From Undaria pinnatifida (lineage: Eukaryota > Sar > Phaeophyceae > Laminariales > Alariaceae), in contig JABAKD010000016.1 of assembly GCA_012845835.1 (NCBI GenBank), forward strand, positions 20,069,196-20,133,195: DNA of 64,000 nt, written 5' to 3'. The position numbers and the translations under genes were made by a program. This document shows, in pieces, positions 24,038 through 36,500 of the stretch. The notes beneath the pieces are model-generated. The model did not search any database and had not been told where the DNA came from. It was given only the letters and a program-made list of their open reading frames with translations. Each line of letters starts with the position of its first letter. Within the stretch, counting starts at the first letter, position 1.

Positions 24038-25290
24038 CGGTGGACCGCCGGCTTGGCCCGGCCCATCATATTTTCATGTAGTGGGCTCATATTTTTTTTC
24101 ACAGGACGGAGAGGCGGATGGGCCGCGGCCGGGCCCGGTCGGTCAAATTTTCAGTGACTGAATCGCGGCCCGGGCCGGCCCGTCAACGTGTTAAGATAAT
24201 GGGTCGCGGCCGGGGCCGGCCCATCGAATTTCAAATTCTTTGGGCCCGACCCGGACCGGCCCGGCCCGGCCCATCAATTTTTACAATTTGTTGACCCGGC
24301 CCGGCCGGCCCATGACATTCGCAGGGAGGCCCACGAGACACGGGCTCTATATGGGCCGACCTGCCATTTCTGTGAGCCGACCCATGTGCTACCCCGTACT
24401 ATTACTAAAACACGCACGCTCATGTTTTTCATATATATCTTGTATTGATGGTCATCAGCTGAATATTATACCAGGTAGATAATATTTTCCAGATATTTTC
24501 CGATTCGTGACCATTACAAATCTTTCAGAATCCAGCTTGACGTTTTACGAGCAGTATCGAGTATCAAATTCGTTTTTTTCCCTCGCCTATTGGTGTTTTA
24601 TGCAAGGTACTGCCTGCGCAAGAGTTAGTATACCGCTTTTCTGCGGCATTTTTAATGCAGGTTGAATACGGGCTGGCCAGTCCGTGTTTCGTTCTGTAAA
24701 CGTCTGTTGGTTGCCTCATGGGCAAGGTGGACGTTGACGTCGTCGACGTAGTACCATACGGTACACAACGTATGACGGGCCCCGGCTTGGGCCGCCCCGC
24801 TTGAGCGCGTGGGCTATCTCATGGGCCGGGTGGACGTCGTCATCGTATCGTGATCGTAGCAGCAAGAGTACACCACATACCATGGGCCGTGGCCCGGGCC
24901 GACCTGTGAAAACTCGTCGACAGCCTCATGGGCTGGGAAGAGCGGCCCGTATAAAGCCCACATCTCATGGGCCGCGGCCCGGCCATGTCATGGATAGCGG
25001 CCCGGCCCGCCCCATCAATTTATCAAAACTCACGGCCCGGCCCAGCCCGGCCCATAAAATTTTCGATACGCTCGACCCGGCCCGGCCCCGCCCATCACGT
25101 GTTCAATTTTGTCGGCCCGGCCCAGTCCGGCCCACATCAATATTTTTGAACTCTCGGCCCGGCCCATCACATCTTCAATTTTTTCGGCCCGACGCGGCCC
25201 ATCGAACTCTCAAAAATCTCGACCCGACCCGGCCCGGCCCATTACAATTTCCAGGACGGCTCGGTCCGACCCGGCCCTCACCTTCGGCCC
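24038..25290 (+). repeat. GGCCCGGCC minisatellite, two blocks
   Basis: Irregular units of about 40-60 bases alternate a GC core (CGGCCCGGCCCAT) with an AT spacer (CAATTTTTTCGG-like). Block 1 is 24038-24370 and block 2 is 24770-25290; about 400 bases of unrelated sequence separate them. The proline-rich open frame across block 2 follows from composition and is not taken as a gene. Confidence 0.85.
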
Positions 25291-25764
25291 ACGGGAAAAC
25301 GTCAGCTTCTCATGATGTTTCAGTGTACTGGCTGCTTGTAGGTTTTACTCTTGGAATTGTTTTTCATCTCGTGCCGCGCTCCGGAGCAAGCTCGTTTCCG
25401 AAGCTGCCTGGGCTTCAATAACTAACTGCTGTTTCTTGTATAGGAGGTCTTATATTGTTTCCCGGTTTGAGCTCTCTATTTCATACACATGATTTTCTTT
25501 TTTTTTTTAAGAATCTCAGCCTGATATGTGCGTGTGCAAAGCATGTCTGAAGTGCGGGCGCCCCCTGTACTCTGTAAAATCCTTTTGAGACTCCAGAGGG
25601 GAAAAACACGACGAAAACCCTGGGTTTTACGTACGTCGGCGTCCCCGATGTAGGAGTAGAGGAATCTCGTTCCTGGCACGTGCTGCGGTAGAGGTAGGAG
25701 AAGCACTTCACTTCACCCAAAGGGGTCAGTCAGGTCGGGTCGACATACTCACGCCTCCGAATAC

Positions 25765-25975
25765 AGCTATAGCTTGCGCTGCCGGAGTAGTAACGGGGCC
25801 CGCTGGTAGGGACAGCTAGTGCTATCGCCATCACGGGAAATAAAGGACACGACAGCTAGCGCTGGATTGCGAATGCGATTGAGTTGAATCGACACACACG
25901 AGACGTGCATGGAAGTACGTGGAGGTGTGGTGAGCGTGAGCTTCACTCTTCCCCGTACGCCGGGGACTTGAAAAA
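25765..25975 (-). repeat. Interspersed repeat X, minus orientation, extended
   Basis: It contains TAGCTTGCGCTGCCGGAG, a GTAGGGACAGCTAG block, CAGCTAGCGCTGGATTGCGA, GTACGTGGAGGTGTGGTGAG and CCCCGTACGCCGGGGA. The 56585-56790 copy has the same blocks in the same order and orientation. Each is followed within about 150 bases by a member of the LGHGI repeat family. Confidence 0.8.
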
Positions 25976-26039
25976 TAAAAATAAAAAACAACAAAAAAAG
26001 GTACCAGGATAGCACTTTTCGTTTGAAATGGGCCAGTTT

Positions 26040-26245
26040 CCAAATGACTTGCCTCCTCAACCCAAAATTGTCGAGAAAAAAAACGACGTATTTTTCGTTT
26101 TTTCGCATGATGATTCTCCTCTTATACCTAAGCCACAGGATTTTTCTTCCGGAATATGGTGGATTCGTGTCCCACAGACCTTTTGCTTCTTTTGAGGGGG
26201 GAGTAGCTGACTTAAATTCTCGAATGCTGTATCAAGAGTAACATT
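26040..26245 (+). repeat. Interspersed repeat Y (CATGATTCTCCT family)
   Basis: Shares TGATTCTCCTCTTATACCTA and CACAGGATTTTTCTTCCGG with TGATTCTCCTTGTGTACCTA and CATGGGATTCTTCATCCGG at 29205. Other members are at 36700-36850, 62310-62420 and, inverted, 54755-55000 and 56810-56960. Confidence 0.75.
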
Positions 26246-26639
26246 TAAAATATCTAACAATATTCTGTATTCGTACTCTTCCCGATATTTAAAGCCGGGG
26301 GGGAAAAAAACAAAAATAAACCGCCTACCATACATATGATAGAGAAGTATAGTGGAAACTACAGTATTAAATTTGTAGAATAAATGTGATGTTTAATGTA
26401 GCTCAAAATTCCCCACCTAAAGTATAGAAACCAACACTTACCGTTATAGTGGACAAAAAATAGGATCCCTCCCAATAAAAACTCACCCATATAGTATATT
26501 ATAGATACCAACAACGCAGCTTGCAAATATGAGTATTGACCTGAAATTCGTCGAAGTCACGGCTGACGTCCTTGAAATATTTTTTATAAAATACATAGTA
26601 GTTTTGTTTTTCTCCAAATCAGTGTTTGGGAGAGGTCTT

Positions 26640-27175
26640 GAAAACACACCTTTAGAGCCCCCAAAAATGTCCCATATACTAACTTCATGTGACTTTGCCC
26701 CCAAAAGGGTTCCCCAAAAAATCTCCCGTATTCTAAGTTCAAGTAATTTTGCCCCCAAAAGGGTTTCCAGTGGTGAAGCCGTAAGTCTCCCCTATACTAA
26801 ATTAAAGTAATTTTGGGCCCAAAAGGGTCTCCAGTGGGTAAGGCGTTAATCTCCCCTACACTAACTTCAAATCATGTTGCCCCCAAAAGGGTTTCCAGTG
26901 GGTAGGGCGTTAATCTCCACTATACTAACTTCAAATAATTTTGCCCCCAGAAGGATTTCTAGTGGTAAAGGCGTTAATCTCCCCTATACTAAATTCAAGT
27001 GATTTTGCCCCCAAAAGGGTTTCCAGTGGTAAAGGCGTTAATCCCCCCTGTACTAACTTCGAGTAATGTCGCCCCCCAAAATGTTTTCAGTGATGATCTC
27101 CCCTATACTAACTTCAAGTAATTTTGCCCCCAAAAGGGTTTCCAGTGGTAAAGGCGTTAACCTCCTAAAGCGAGA
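26640..27175 (+). repeat. 64-bp tandem repeat array, about 8 units
   Basis: The unit reads TCTCCCCTATACTAACTTCA, AGTAATTTTGCCCCCAAAAG and GGTTTCCAGTGGTAAAGGCG in order. Starts of the AGGGTTTCC block at 26888, 26952, 27016 and 27080 give a period of 64. One unit is shortened. Units differ by a few substitutions each. Confidence 0.9.
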
Positions 27176-27194
27176 AAGCGAGGAACATCAGAAA

Positions 27195-27485
27195 CAAACG
27201 TGGTGCGCCTCTATTGTAGCAGGCGTCTCGCACTGTTGAAGCCATGCGAGGTCATGGGTTCAAGTCTCACCGAGTGCATAGTTCTCGTAGGGACTTTTTT
27301 TTGCAAAAATAAAAAGGACGAGCGGAAATCACGAGAGCGTGAGTTAGCATAGTTCGATGAAGGCCGACGAGCATAAAAACCTGAAAAGCGGGAAATGCGG
27401 AACCCTATGCGTCATAAAATTGAAGGCAATTCCGGGGAGGGGGGAGGGAAGACACCTGTGACCACGGCTTGTCCAGGAGGTTCTT
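27195..27485 (+). repeat. SINE-like element with Pol III B-box-like head
   Basis: The head GGTGCGCCTCTATTGTAGCA is followed by GGTCATGGGTTCAAGTCTCA, which fits a tRNA B box (GGTTCRANNCC), and a body with GAGAGCGTGAGTTAGCA, CGATGAAGGCCGACGAGC and CACGGCTTGTCCAG. The body recurs at 36205-36440 (GAGTTCGAGCCCCCCCGAGT as the B box) and, decayed, at 59512-59640. A tRNA-derived SINE is the likely class; I could not define its ends. Confidence 0.65.
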
Positions 27486-28057
27486 TTTAGTAGTGTAACC
27501 TCTAACGGGTTGAAGCTGGAGAGGAAAAACAATTACTAACAAAAAAAACTAAGGTCTGAGACAGCTAAACCATCGAGCTGTCTGACTGTCTGACCTAAGC
27601 ACCAAAAGCTCAACACGTCATGCCGGTTGGGTTCGAAGCCGGTTTACGGTACAGCAGTGGGGGGGGGAACATCAGCTCGAAGACCAAGAAAAACTACCAA
27701 CGTTTACGGTACATAGGCTCCCATCACCACAAGTCTCCATAATTTACCGGATTGTGAAAACGCAGGATGACAGGACGACCCACAATAAGTGAGGCGAACT
27801 GCCAGGTTAGAGGCCAATGCTTTCTACGTCAGATACGCGGGGTTGCACGACATGCGCACGCATGGCCTGAAACAATGGTGTGTCATTCCCTCGATGGTTC
27901 CCGCGTTTTTTTTGCGAGATCCCAGGTGGGGTCCCACGGCTTTCCGCACGCTATGCAGCTCCGTGCTGGTGGCTTCCCTTCTCTTCTCACGCTCGCAACA
28001 TAGCAATGTTCCACCACAGTAACAGCAGAGCCTCCCCCGTTCTAGGCGTAAAGCAAA

Positions 28058-28102
28058 CACATTACACATTACACATTACGCATTACACATTACACATTAC
28101 AC
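28058..28102 (+). repeat. ACATTAC heptamer repeat
   Basis: Six to seven copies of ACATTAC, with one ACGCATT variant, in a non-coding stretch. Confidence 0.95.
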
Positions 28103-28694
28103 ATCTTGGTTATAAATGGGAGACCGCGATATGACCCCTTCACTGTCCGCCCCCCGAGTCATCTAGCTCTAGGGTTTGCACATTCTGGGCGATATGGTGT
28201 TTATGGTGAGGTTGCTGAGCGATCTTGACTTGAAAGGTGGGGGAGGAGGGGGGGGGGTGAGCTGCCACACTATTCGATGCGTAAGCGTTACAGTGCTCGC
28301 TGTGTAAAGCCGATGAAGATGTCATGCTGCTGATCGGTTTCCAGCGTCGTGGTGCCCACGCATGCTTCCGGAGTTTCAGGTCACAGAGGGGGAGGCAAGC
28401 AGGTAGCGATACACATACTACTCTTAGCAACACCGGAGCGGTGTATCGTTCCGGCGTCACTTTTTTTGTTGATGCCTCAGTTTTGCAAACCATTTCACTG
28501 CTGCAAACATGATCCTAGTCTAAATTCAAGTAGTTTCCCCCGCAATAGTGTGTGTACTGTAGTGGTAGCTCCAACGCACGGTAGAGGGCACATACCACGG
28601 ACGTTAGAGGGCACCATTTCTTGCTAGGTCTCTCACCTGAGGAGCTTTGTAGACAATGGGCTATAAAAGGACCAAGGAATAAGGCTACGATCAA

Positions 28695-28960
28695 TACGGT
28701 GTTGTAGTATCATGCCCCATACCCCACCGCTGATAGCTGCTCTTACGGTAGTGCGAGCTGCCACCACCGCCGCCGCCGCCACCGCCGCCACTGCCGCTTC
28801 CACCTTCATCGCCGCCGCCGTTCATATCGCATGAGTTTGTACGATGGACGAGTTTGTGGACAAGCCGTGGTAGAAAAAAGGCATCACTTAAGAAATAAAA
28901 ATTTGATGGGCGTGGCGTATACGCATTAGTCACTACCGCACGAATAACACGCTGAAATAG
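28695..28960 (-). pseudogene. Gly-rich coding-like fragment
   Basis: The minus strand reads a glycine run followed by SSHYRKSSYQRWGMG and a stop. The fragment at 57486-57833 (minus) has GGGVGGGSSYHIMRSYQGWG. The shared SSY..RSYQxWG end after a glycine run suggests two relics of one Gly-rich protein or mobile element. No full gene is visible at either place. Confidence 0.4.
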
Positions 28961-29089
28961 CACACCCTGAGACCGATTTCAGAGACGATATGATTCTCCT
29001 TAAAAAGCAAGAACAATAACCACGAAAACGTTATATATTTTTTTAATGATCATTTCCTGTTAACCCTCACCCTGTTCACCCTGGCAAGA

Positions 29090-29350
29090 CGTATGCTACG
29101 ATATCCAGAGGTAGGTAGCCTTTTTTCGGCTATTTCTTGTGCTTTAATGACGGGGCTGTCCTTAACTAACCCAAACTCTTCGGAAATAATACAACATTTT
29201 TCTTGCATGATTCTCCTTGTGTACCTAGGCCATGGGATTCTTCATCCGGTATACCGTAGCAGTTTCATTTTTTCTCTCGAATCAGCTTTATGGAGAGGTC
29301 TTAAGCTCCCAAATCCTGGAACCTCATAAAACAAGTGGTGCACCTCTGTC
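29090..29350 (+). repeat. Interspersed repeat Y, plus orientation
   Basis: A member of the 26040 family. It contains CTTTAATGACGGGGCTGTCC, ATGATTCTCCTTGTGTACCT and AGGCCATGGGATTCTTCATC, and leads into CAAGTGGTGCACCTCTGTCG. The last block is also the head of the 27195 element, so repeat Y and the SINE-like body may be parts of one composite element. Confidence 0.75.
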
Positions 29351-32300
29351 GTAGCACTTAGTTGTCGCAACATCCATGGGACTAATCTATCATCGAAGAA
29401 TAATACATCCTGTACACCTGGAAAAACGAGCGACACCGGTGTATCTCGCAGTTTGCAAAATATGAGTTCTCGTATAATATCGACGCTTTAAAGCTGTCGA
29501 ACTCACAGCACAGCAGAGTAATTTTTTTTTTAATTATATTTTATAAAACGGGGGGCTTCGAAAGATCTCGAGTCGACATGTTTCCAGAAATAAATGTCGA
29601 TCTTGGAAATGTCCCGTGGACGTAACGTATTTTCATAGACGCATCGGTCGGTGTTTACGAACACTCTTCCCCTCGTCGAGAAAATCTGCTTCGAAAATCC
29701 AAATCGTCCGAGGGGGTAACAAGAGTGTGTTTGTTATCGTGCGTGTGGAACAATAGTTGGGTGGCGACGCGGTCCAACAAACTTTTTTCAGATCATGATG
29801 AAAATAAAACCACTGCGAACAACAACCAACCGCCGCGTGCATCAGCAACCAGGTACAAAAACTCACGGCAAGTCCGCAAAATAGCTGCACGCAACGAGCT
29901 GGGAAACCTAGCCACGAACATTAATAGCTACATCAGGTAGTCGAGACGTGGACGACCTTCTGGACAAGCCGTGTTAGAAAGCATTATCCTGTGACAGGGC
30001 AGTCTGTGAGTTGGCTCAACTTGATGTTTGTCAGTGTGGCGACGCAGTAAGCTTAGAAACAACCTTTTTTCGTACTTGCCGACATGAAAAACACTGCGAG
30101 GCACGAACAAACGCTCCATCCAGTCAGACACAAAAATCGCGCACGACAAGTCTGCAGATAACTCGACGCAACTAAATACCTAGCCAACTCCCAGGTAGTA
30201 ATAACTAGTCGGCGACTCATTGTTTTAGCATAGTCAGCTGACTCACGGACCTACTAGCCCCCTTCATGTCTCTAGAAGTGGCCATATCGGAAACTAAATT
30301 AACTCGTTGAAGTGGTCATCCATGCTTGGAAGTATGAATGCAAGGCCGCCTCACTAGCAGTTCTTAGTACTAAATACGAGTAGTAGGATGCAGCTCCCCC
30401 TTATATGCGACTTGCCGAACACCTCACGGCACCACGCGCTTGGTGGAATCATTGTCTGCCTGGTCGTTGAAAACCCGACATGCTCCGTCCCGGCTTGTAG
30501 GGATGCGAGGGTCAATGGTCATACGATTACGGCCATGCATGAACATCGAGTATACCCCCACCCCTCACCCCGCCTCCCGTTACTCGCCTCGATTTTATCA
30601 CATACTGCAGAAAACTGCAGAGCAGGGTATTCCACCTGTTAATACGAGCAGTATCTGCTCGTCGATTTGGGCAGTTTTCGCCAATTCATGCACCCTCTCG
30701 CGATTTCAGCTACCCACGAAAATATTGGTGGTTTGACCGAGTCGGGGCTGGAACCTTAGAACCTCCGAACTTCAGCCAGCGAGCCTCGGGTAACAGCAGT
30801 TTATCAGTCTATTGTAGCGGTTGACTAATAATATGTACTCGTACCCAACACCTACTACTATATACGACCTATCTAATGCTACTGATGTGGCGTACCTGGT
30901 ACAGAATTAACGAGGACGAAAATGTAAGGACTGCTTGGGACCCTTACTAATTACTAGTAGTCCGGGCAGTAGTGTTTTTGGGGAGGGTGAAGAGGGCAGG
31001 GCCACAGAGACAGCGAGACGGCGGGGACTATTTCCCTGCCACGAGCGATAACAGTACAGTTGTATCGAACAGCATTACCACAAACCCCTCTGCAACCATA
31101 CGCGCAGCAGTTACAAACCAGCCATTAGACTATACTGTCTGTATAGACAGCGGGTTGTCGTTCGATGCTTTCCGGAAGTGGGTGGGTGGGACGGCTTGGC
31201 CCTTGCGGCTTGAGGGCGTCGGGCCAGGAGGGCGGGGAGGTACATATAGTTTTCGTGTTTTTTTGTGATTGGCAACATCGCTTCACGCTTTTATCTGGAC
31301 GTTGTGTTCTTTCATCATGTTTCTGGGTTTTGACACTCACGCTAAATGGTCTGGTGGCAAATGACACAATGATAATAATAGTCCTACCGTCCCTATATTC
31401 TCGATTGTTTTCCAGGTATTTAGCCGAAATACCTCGTATATACTAGTGCTGCCGTCTACACCTACTGGTTGGTACCAGGATTATCGCTCGCCGTCGGATC
31501 GTCGATTTTAGATTTTAGGGTCGTAGAACGAACGCAGAAGGGCCGCGACGTTCGCTTGTGGTGTGCTGATTAATGGATACCGTACCTGGACACTGCTGTT
31601 GGACGCACCAAAAATGAAGAGTTGCAATATTTTTACGCCACTGCCCACGGCTCTCTACGACTACGATGTTATAAGCTTGAGATGCCTGCGGAGGAATATA
31701 GCCGTGCCTCAACTTGGCGATAATAGTACCGCACACAGAAGAGTTGTTGATGCTGGTGGTGTTGATGTTGCCGTAGTTGTTGGTGTGTACGGGACCATAG
31801 ATACATCACCAACAGCAGCAGAGCCCAGTCAACTATGCATGGTACCTGGTACCAGGTCGCTCTCTACTACTCGTATACATACAGGTATAGGGACCGTTTA
31901 GCGTTCATATTGATAGCTAAAGGCTTGCTAAGTTTCCGTTCAGAGTAGTACATACAGTACCTGGTACTTGGTACAGGTACTACGATACACGGCGGTAGAA
32001 ATGTGTGCCAGGTGCCAGCCCAACACACACCGGCACAACTCAGGGTACCGGCACTATTGCTATTAGTCTATATTATTCCCCATTTCTGTACTGTAGTATA
32101 ACATCGGCCGCAGACATCGCGGATGAAAGCACAACGCGCTCACACCTTGTTCTCGTGTCGTGACATCATCCTCATCCTCCTCTTCCTTCTCCCAGACCAC
32201 CACGACTACCGCTGCCGCCATGACGGTAGCAAGCGAGAGGCACTGATGGATTGATCGGTGTTGTTCGGACGAAAACAATACGAGGCACCCTGGTACCAGG

Positions 32301-33470
32301 ATGCTGGCTTTCTGCCGCTTTCTGCGAGGTCTTGCTCTTGCTATCTTGTACCACCGGCGGGACTTGGAACGAGGAAACAACGACGGATGTACCTGGTAGG
32401 AAGGCGCAAGTGTAGCACGTGCCAGGTAGGAGGAGATCCCGCCATAAATGATGGGTGACTTGTCCTTGTCATGCAGATTGCGTGATTGACACTGTCTGCT
32501 GTTCAGAGGATTATTCCGGCGAGACAAGCCCTACAGCAGCAGTACGAGCGGTACAGCGATGTATCATGGTAATACCGGTAGTATACTGTATGTAGCATAT
32601 TTGAGCTAGCCGTGACAGTAGAGTCAAGTCGGGTTCTACATGTATGTTGTGGTTGACCCGTGTAGTATTATTACAGTAGTATTAGACCTAATAGTGCTCG
32701 TTTGCTGTGTATAACTAACTGGGAGTTGGCAGGGCAATTTATTGATTCCAGCAGGGGGACCTCGGCCGGACCTCGGCGGGATATTCGAAGAACACAAATA
32801 TCATACTCGGTATGCACTCGTACTGGAACGGGCGGAAACATTCTGGCGGCTGATAGCTTGTGTTGTGTTGCTGCCTACGCTACAGGTTCCCCAACCGCAA
32901 AATGAAACGGAGCAGATAGAAGATGCCTGCAATAATCGAAAATTTCGTACCTCCTTTAAATCATCAGAAGAACCAAGAAGATGAGGAAGCAGTCCGAATC
33001 CAAGATACCTCTGCACCGTGATCTGTCATTCGTGTCCAACTGGTTGGGTGCGACAAGCGATTTTTCAGCTGGTTTGCGTTGTGTGCTGTGTGGGTTGGGT
33101 TGCGTTGCTCCGGTGGCATGCGGCACCATCATCAGTGTGCTCTTCGCGATCAGAACAACACGCCGCAGTTTTGCTATTTTTCCGCTGGTTGGGGGCGGGA
33201 GGTTGTTCCATGATTATATTTGTTCCAAAACGTTGGTAATCACACACACATCACAACACCCACGCGCTAGGAAAGAAAGACCGAACGAGCTAGCAGTTAG
33301 ACGAAACTCACCGCAGCACCGCCTGTCCAGTGCATCGGCCGACAGACCCGAGGTGCGGCGGGCTTCACAATTCGCGCTCGAGAAACTAATCGACCCCGAC
33401 CGAATGGTGATTTTTCTTCATTTCCAAACATCAGCAGCAATCTGAGGTCAAAGCTAAACAGAACGAGGGC
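29350..33470. other. No gene recognised; TACCWGGTA sites
   Basis: Several copies of TACC(A/T)GGTA occur (30895, 31843, 31849, 31963, 32387 and others). The last open frame here (32981-33445) contains SADRPEVRRASQFALEKLID just before gene B and could be an upstream exon, but its only GT/AG link to the next exon would need a 28-base intron, so I leave it out. Confidence 0.4.
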
Positions 33471-33473
33471 GGC

Positions 33474-33596
33474 ATGGGATCGCAACGATTACATCCCAAT
33501 GGGAGCGCTCATCCTGCTCCTCCTGCAACCCGCGAGGATGCCCGTGGCAGCGAGCCGGCGACGAGCCAAGAAGTTAATGCGAACGGGGGCCAGCAG
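33474..33596 (+). CDS. Gene B proposed first exon
   Basis: ATG at 33474 opens 41 codons (MGSQRLHPNGSAHPAPPA, then QEVNANGGQQ) ending in phase 0 before GTGAGA. Codon third positions are GC-rich like the later exons. No homologue can be checked in the window because the corresponding part of gene A lies outside it. The frame is open upstream of the ATG for about 15 codons. Confidence 0.45.
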
Positions 33597-36500
33597 GTGA
33601 GAGAGTGCATGATCCACAAGGCGGCACAGTCTTTCTTAGTGGTCATCCGTTGGGCCTGAGGTGATTTTCGGAGGAAGGTAAAATGATCTTTCTTTGCTCT
33701 TGCTTGGTGTGGCGTTTCTTTTCGATCCAACGCTGTGTTCGTACCATGCAAGTCCCATGGCGAAAACACTGCATCAGCCACAGCAGTCACTTACCACACA
33801 CCCCCGAGCACCTGTAGTGCCCTATAGCACCGTAACCCACCCTCGCATAGCTCCGCACCGGAGGGATGTACCGCCGGTACGCTCGAGGGAACCCTTTCGG
33901 GGTTGGGATTGCAGGTGGGCACTCCTTTTGGTGCTCCTCCTTGATCTCGCCCTCCTCCCCTTCCACCTCCCTTTCGCCGAAAAATCCGCCGGCGGTAAAC
34001 TTTATTTTCATATTAACTGGTGTTTAGAGCGGTACGTGCGAGATGCAACGGTCCGTACAGACAAAACGCCCTCTATGTGCTTGTACTGTGGGGTGCTATT
34101 TCAGCATCATGCATTTCAGCATCATGCATTGCACGGGCTAACACCAGCAGCAGCAGTTACCCCCACCTACTAGTTTTTACACAACAGCGGGCGTGCAACT
34201 TGATCGCACCGATGCGGTAATCACCCAGTATTAACCACTAGTATAGTATAGAGCACTTGCAACGGCACTGCCAGGTAGGCACTAGCACTACAAAACGGTA
34301 GCAGTAAAATCGGCCGAGAAACTGCATACAACGCAGTGCATAGGGCTTCGAGTCGGCAGGATATCACGAATAATTAAACGAAATCGCTAGGCTACTAGGC
34401 TAGGCAAGCCAGCGAAGCCTTCTGCCTGTGACGGTAGTCGGCAAGTGGGCTGGCGAAGCCAGTGGTGGCCGATTTGCCGACCTTAGTCAGGAGGGTGCAA
34501 CGAGCAAAATCGCATCGCCCGCGAGCAGCAAGCAGGAAAAGCAGCACCGCCATCACCACCACTAGCGGCGTCAGTAGTCTCGGTAGATGAGGAAAGCGCT
34601 ATACTCGTATCGGGTAGCCCGATTTAAGAGCACCTCGTTACAAGCCGAAACAAACGCTCTTGTTGATAGCTACCAGGTATGATACACACAAAGCTCATTG
34701 TTCAGCATCTCCACTGCTATTAAAATAAACGATTGAGCCTTACGATTTTGGTGGGTATCATGCGTACCTCAAGGTTGTATTCCCATCAACAGCTGGGCAC
34801 TGGCAGCCTCCATCAGTAGATATTTATGAGGACTGCGTCTGTGTACTGGAATGCATCAGGGACCTGACCCGCCACCACCATGGGTTCAGCCATGATGAAA
34901 AGCTGTACAGTATCTAAACCATTAATAACTGTGTTCGCCTGTGGTAACACCTCCCCATTCCCATCTCCAAGAATGCCTGCTGTACACCAATTGATTGTTG
35001 CTCTCGAATTTCAGTCCACCACATAGCGGCGATGGGTTTGACGGCGCTGAAAAACTACGAACGAAGAGCGATTAACCTGCTCGCGCGTGGTGTAACCCCC
35101 CCCCGCCCGCCCGCCCGCTCCCCCCAATATGCTATATGCGAGGATATTTATTGATATTTCCAATCCACCACAGCCATGGTCTCTAACATTCTGCCAACCA
35201 CTTCTTCACTCAACCTGTTCGTGCGTACTGCAGCCCCTCTGCCCCCGGCCCCCCCCCAACCGGTATTACCATGTCATTAATACTATACATTGAAAAAATC
35301 CCCCCCCATCGGCCGCTGCGCTCACTCCCCATTACTCTACCCTCAACCCCCTTTCCGTACCCTCACCCCTCGTCGCCTGCCCTCATCCGGCCTCATCTGC
35401 CCTCAACCCCCTTTCCATACCCACAATCCCCTTCCCTACCTCAACCCACATTTCCCTACCCTCACCCCCTCTTCAAACCCCCTCTCACCCGTTTGTCTTA
35501 TCCCACCTATGGTCGTCTCCCCCCCACGCACCCCCTATCCCCGCCTCCCACCCCCCCCCTGTCATCACCCCACCTCCACCCTCCGTACCCTTCCCCGCTC
35601 GTCTCGCCCTATCTAGGGTCGCCCCCCCCCACCACAGCACGACGCAACCCCGGCAGTGGCCGTATCTCCCATGGTGGAGCTCCTCCACCCCCTCCCGGCT
35701 AACAGCGTACCCGGTGCAATTAGGAGCTGGTTCCCGGGCAAGTACCATCACGCCTGCGTAGAGCGTGCGCGCGCCACCGGCGACCCTATCGCCGTCCTTA
35801 TCGCTGAAAGGGTGGTGTCTGCTACTGCAACTGCTGCTACTGCTGGCACTGCCGCTACGGTGAACCCCCCGGGGATGGTTCTGGGGAGGGTTTTGGGGGA
35901 GGGAGGCTCCGGCTGTGTCAGGATGGTGTCCATGCCGGACCTTGGGTTCACCGGCGCCATGAAAACCTTGAAAGCGGTGAGATAGCTCGATTTTCTTAAG
36001 CGTGTTATTTTTTTAGAGTTGTACCCGCGTTTTTTTTCACAATCTACTTCCAAAAATAAACCCGATAGGCTTACGAACTGTTTTTGTCTTCGGGATACCC
36101 TCGGAATCACGTGCACCATGAAGACATCCAAGGCGGTGAAACTTGACAAGTGATACCATGAGGCCGGTCGCCCCGGTGATGTATCAGATTATCCTCGAGC
36201 TTGGTATAGATCATTTTCGTGAGTTCGAGCCCCCCCGAGTGCATACTCGCATGAATTCGGAGGGATTTTTTCTTGCGCACAAATTGACTGGCGGAAAGCG
36301 CGAGAGCGTGAGTTAGCAACACTCGATGAAAAATGGGCGAGCAGTGGGATTGCTGAACCCGATGCGCGATAAAACGTTGAAGGCAAGAACCGGGGGGGGG
36401 GAAGGACGACACTTGTGACTACGGCTTGTCCAGAAGCTGGGAAATCGAAACGTGAAAAAAAGAAGAAAAACAAAAACATACAGGTAGCCCTTTTTCTTTT

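Noticed and set aside
24801-25421. 206-codon proline/arginine-rich frame
   Set aside because: It is the GGCCCGGCC minisatellite read through; the unit length varies without regard to frame.
26640-27175. CRISPR-like array
   Set aside because: Repeats are head-to-tail 64-base units without unique spacers, in a eukaryotic setting.
32981-33445. 154-codon frame just upstream of gene B as an additional first exon
   Set aside because: Joining it to the next open stretch needs a 28-base intron, far shorter than any other intron here. The gene A counterpart is outside the window, so it cannot be tested.
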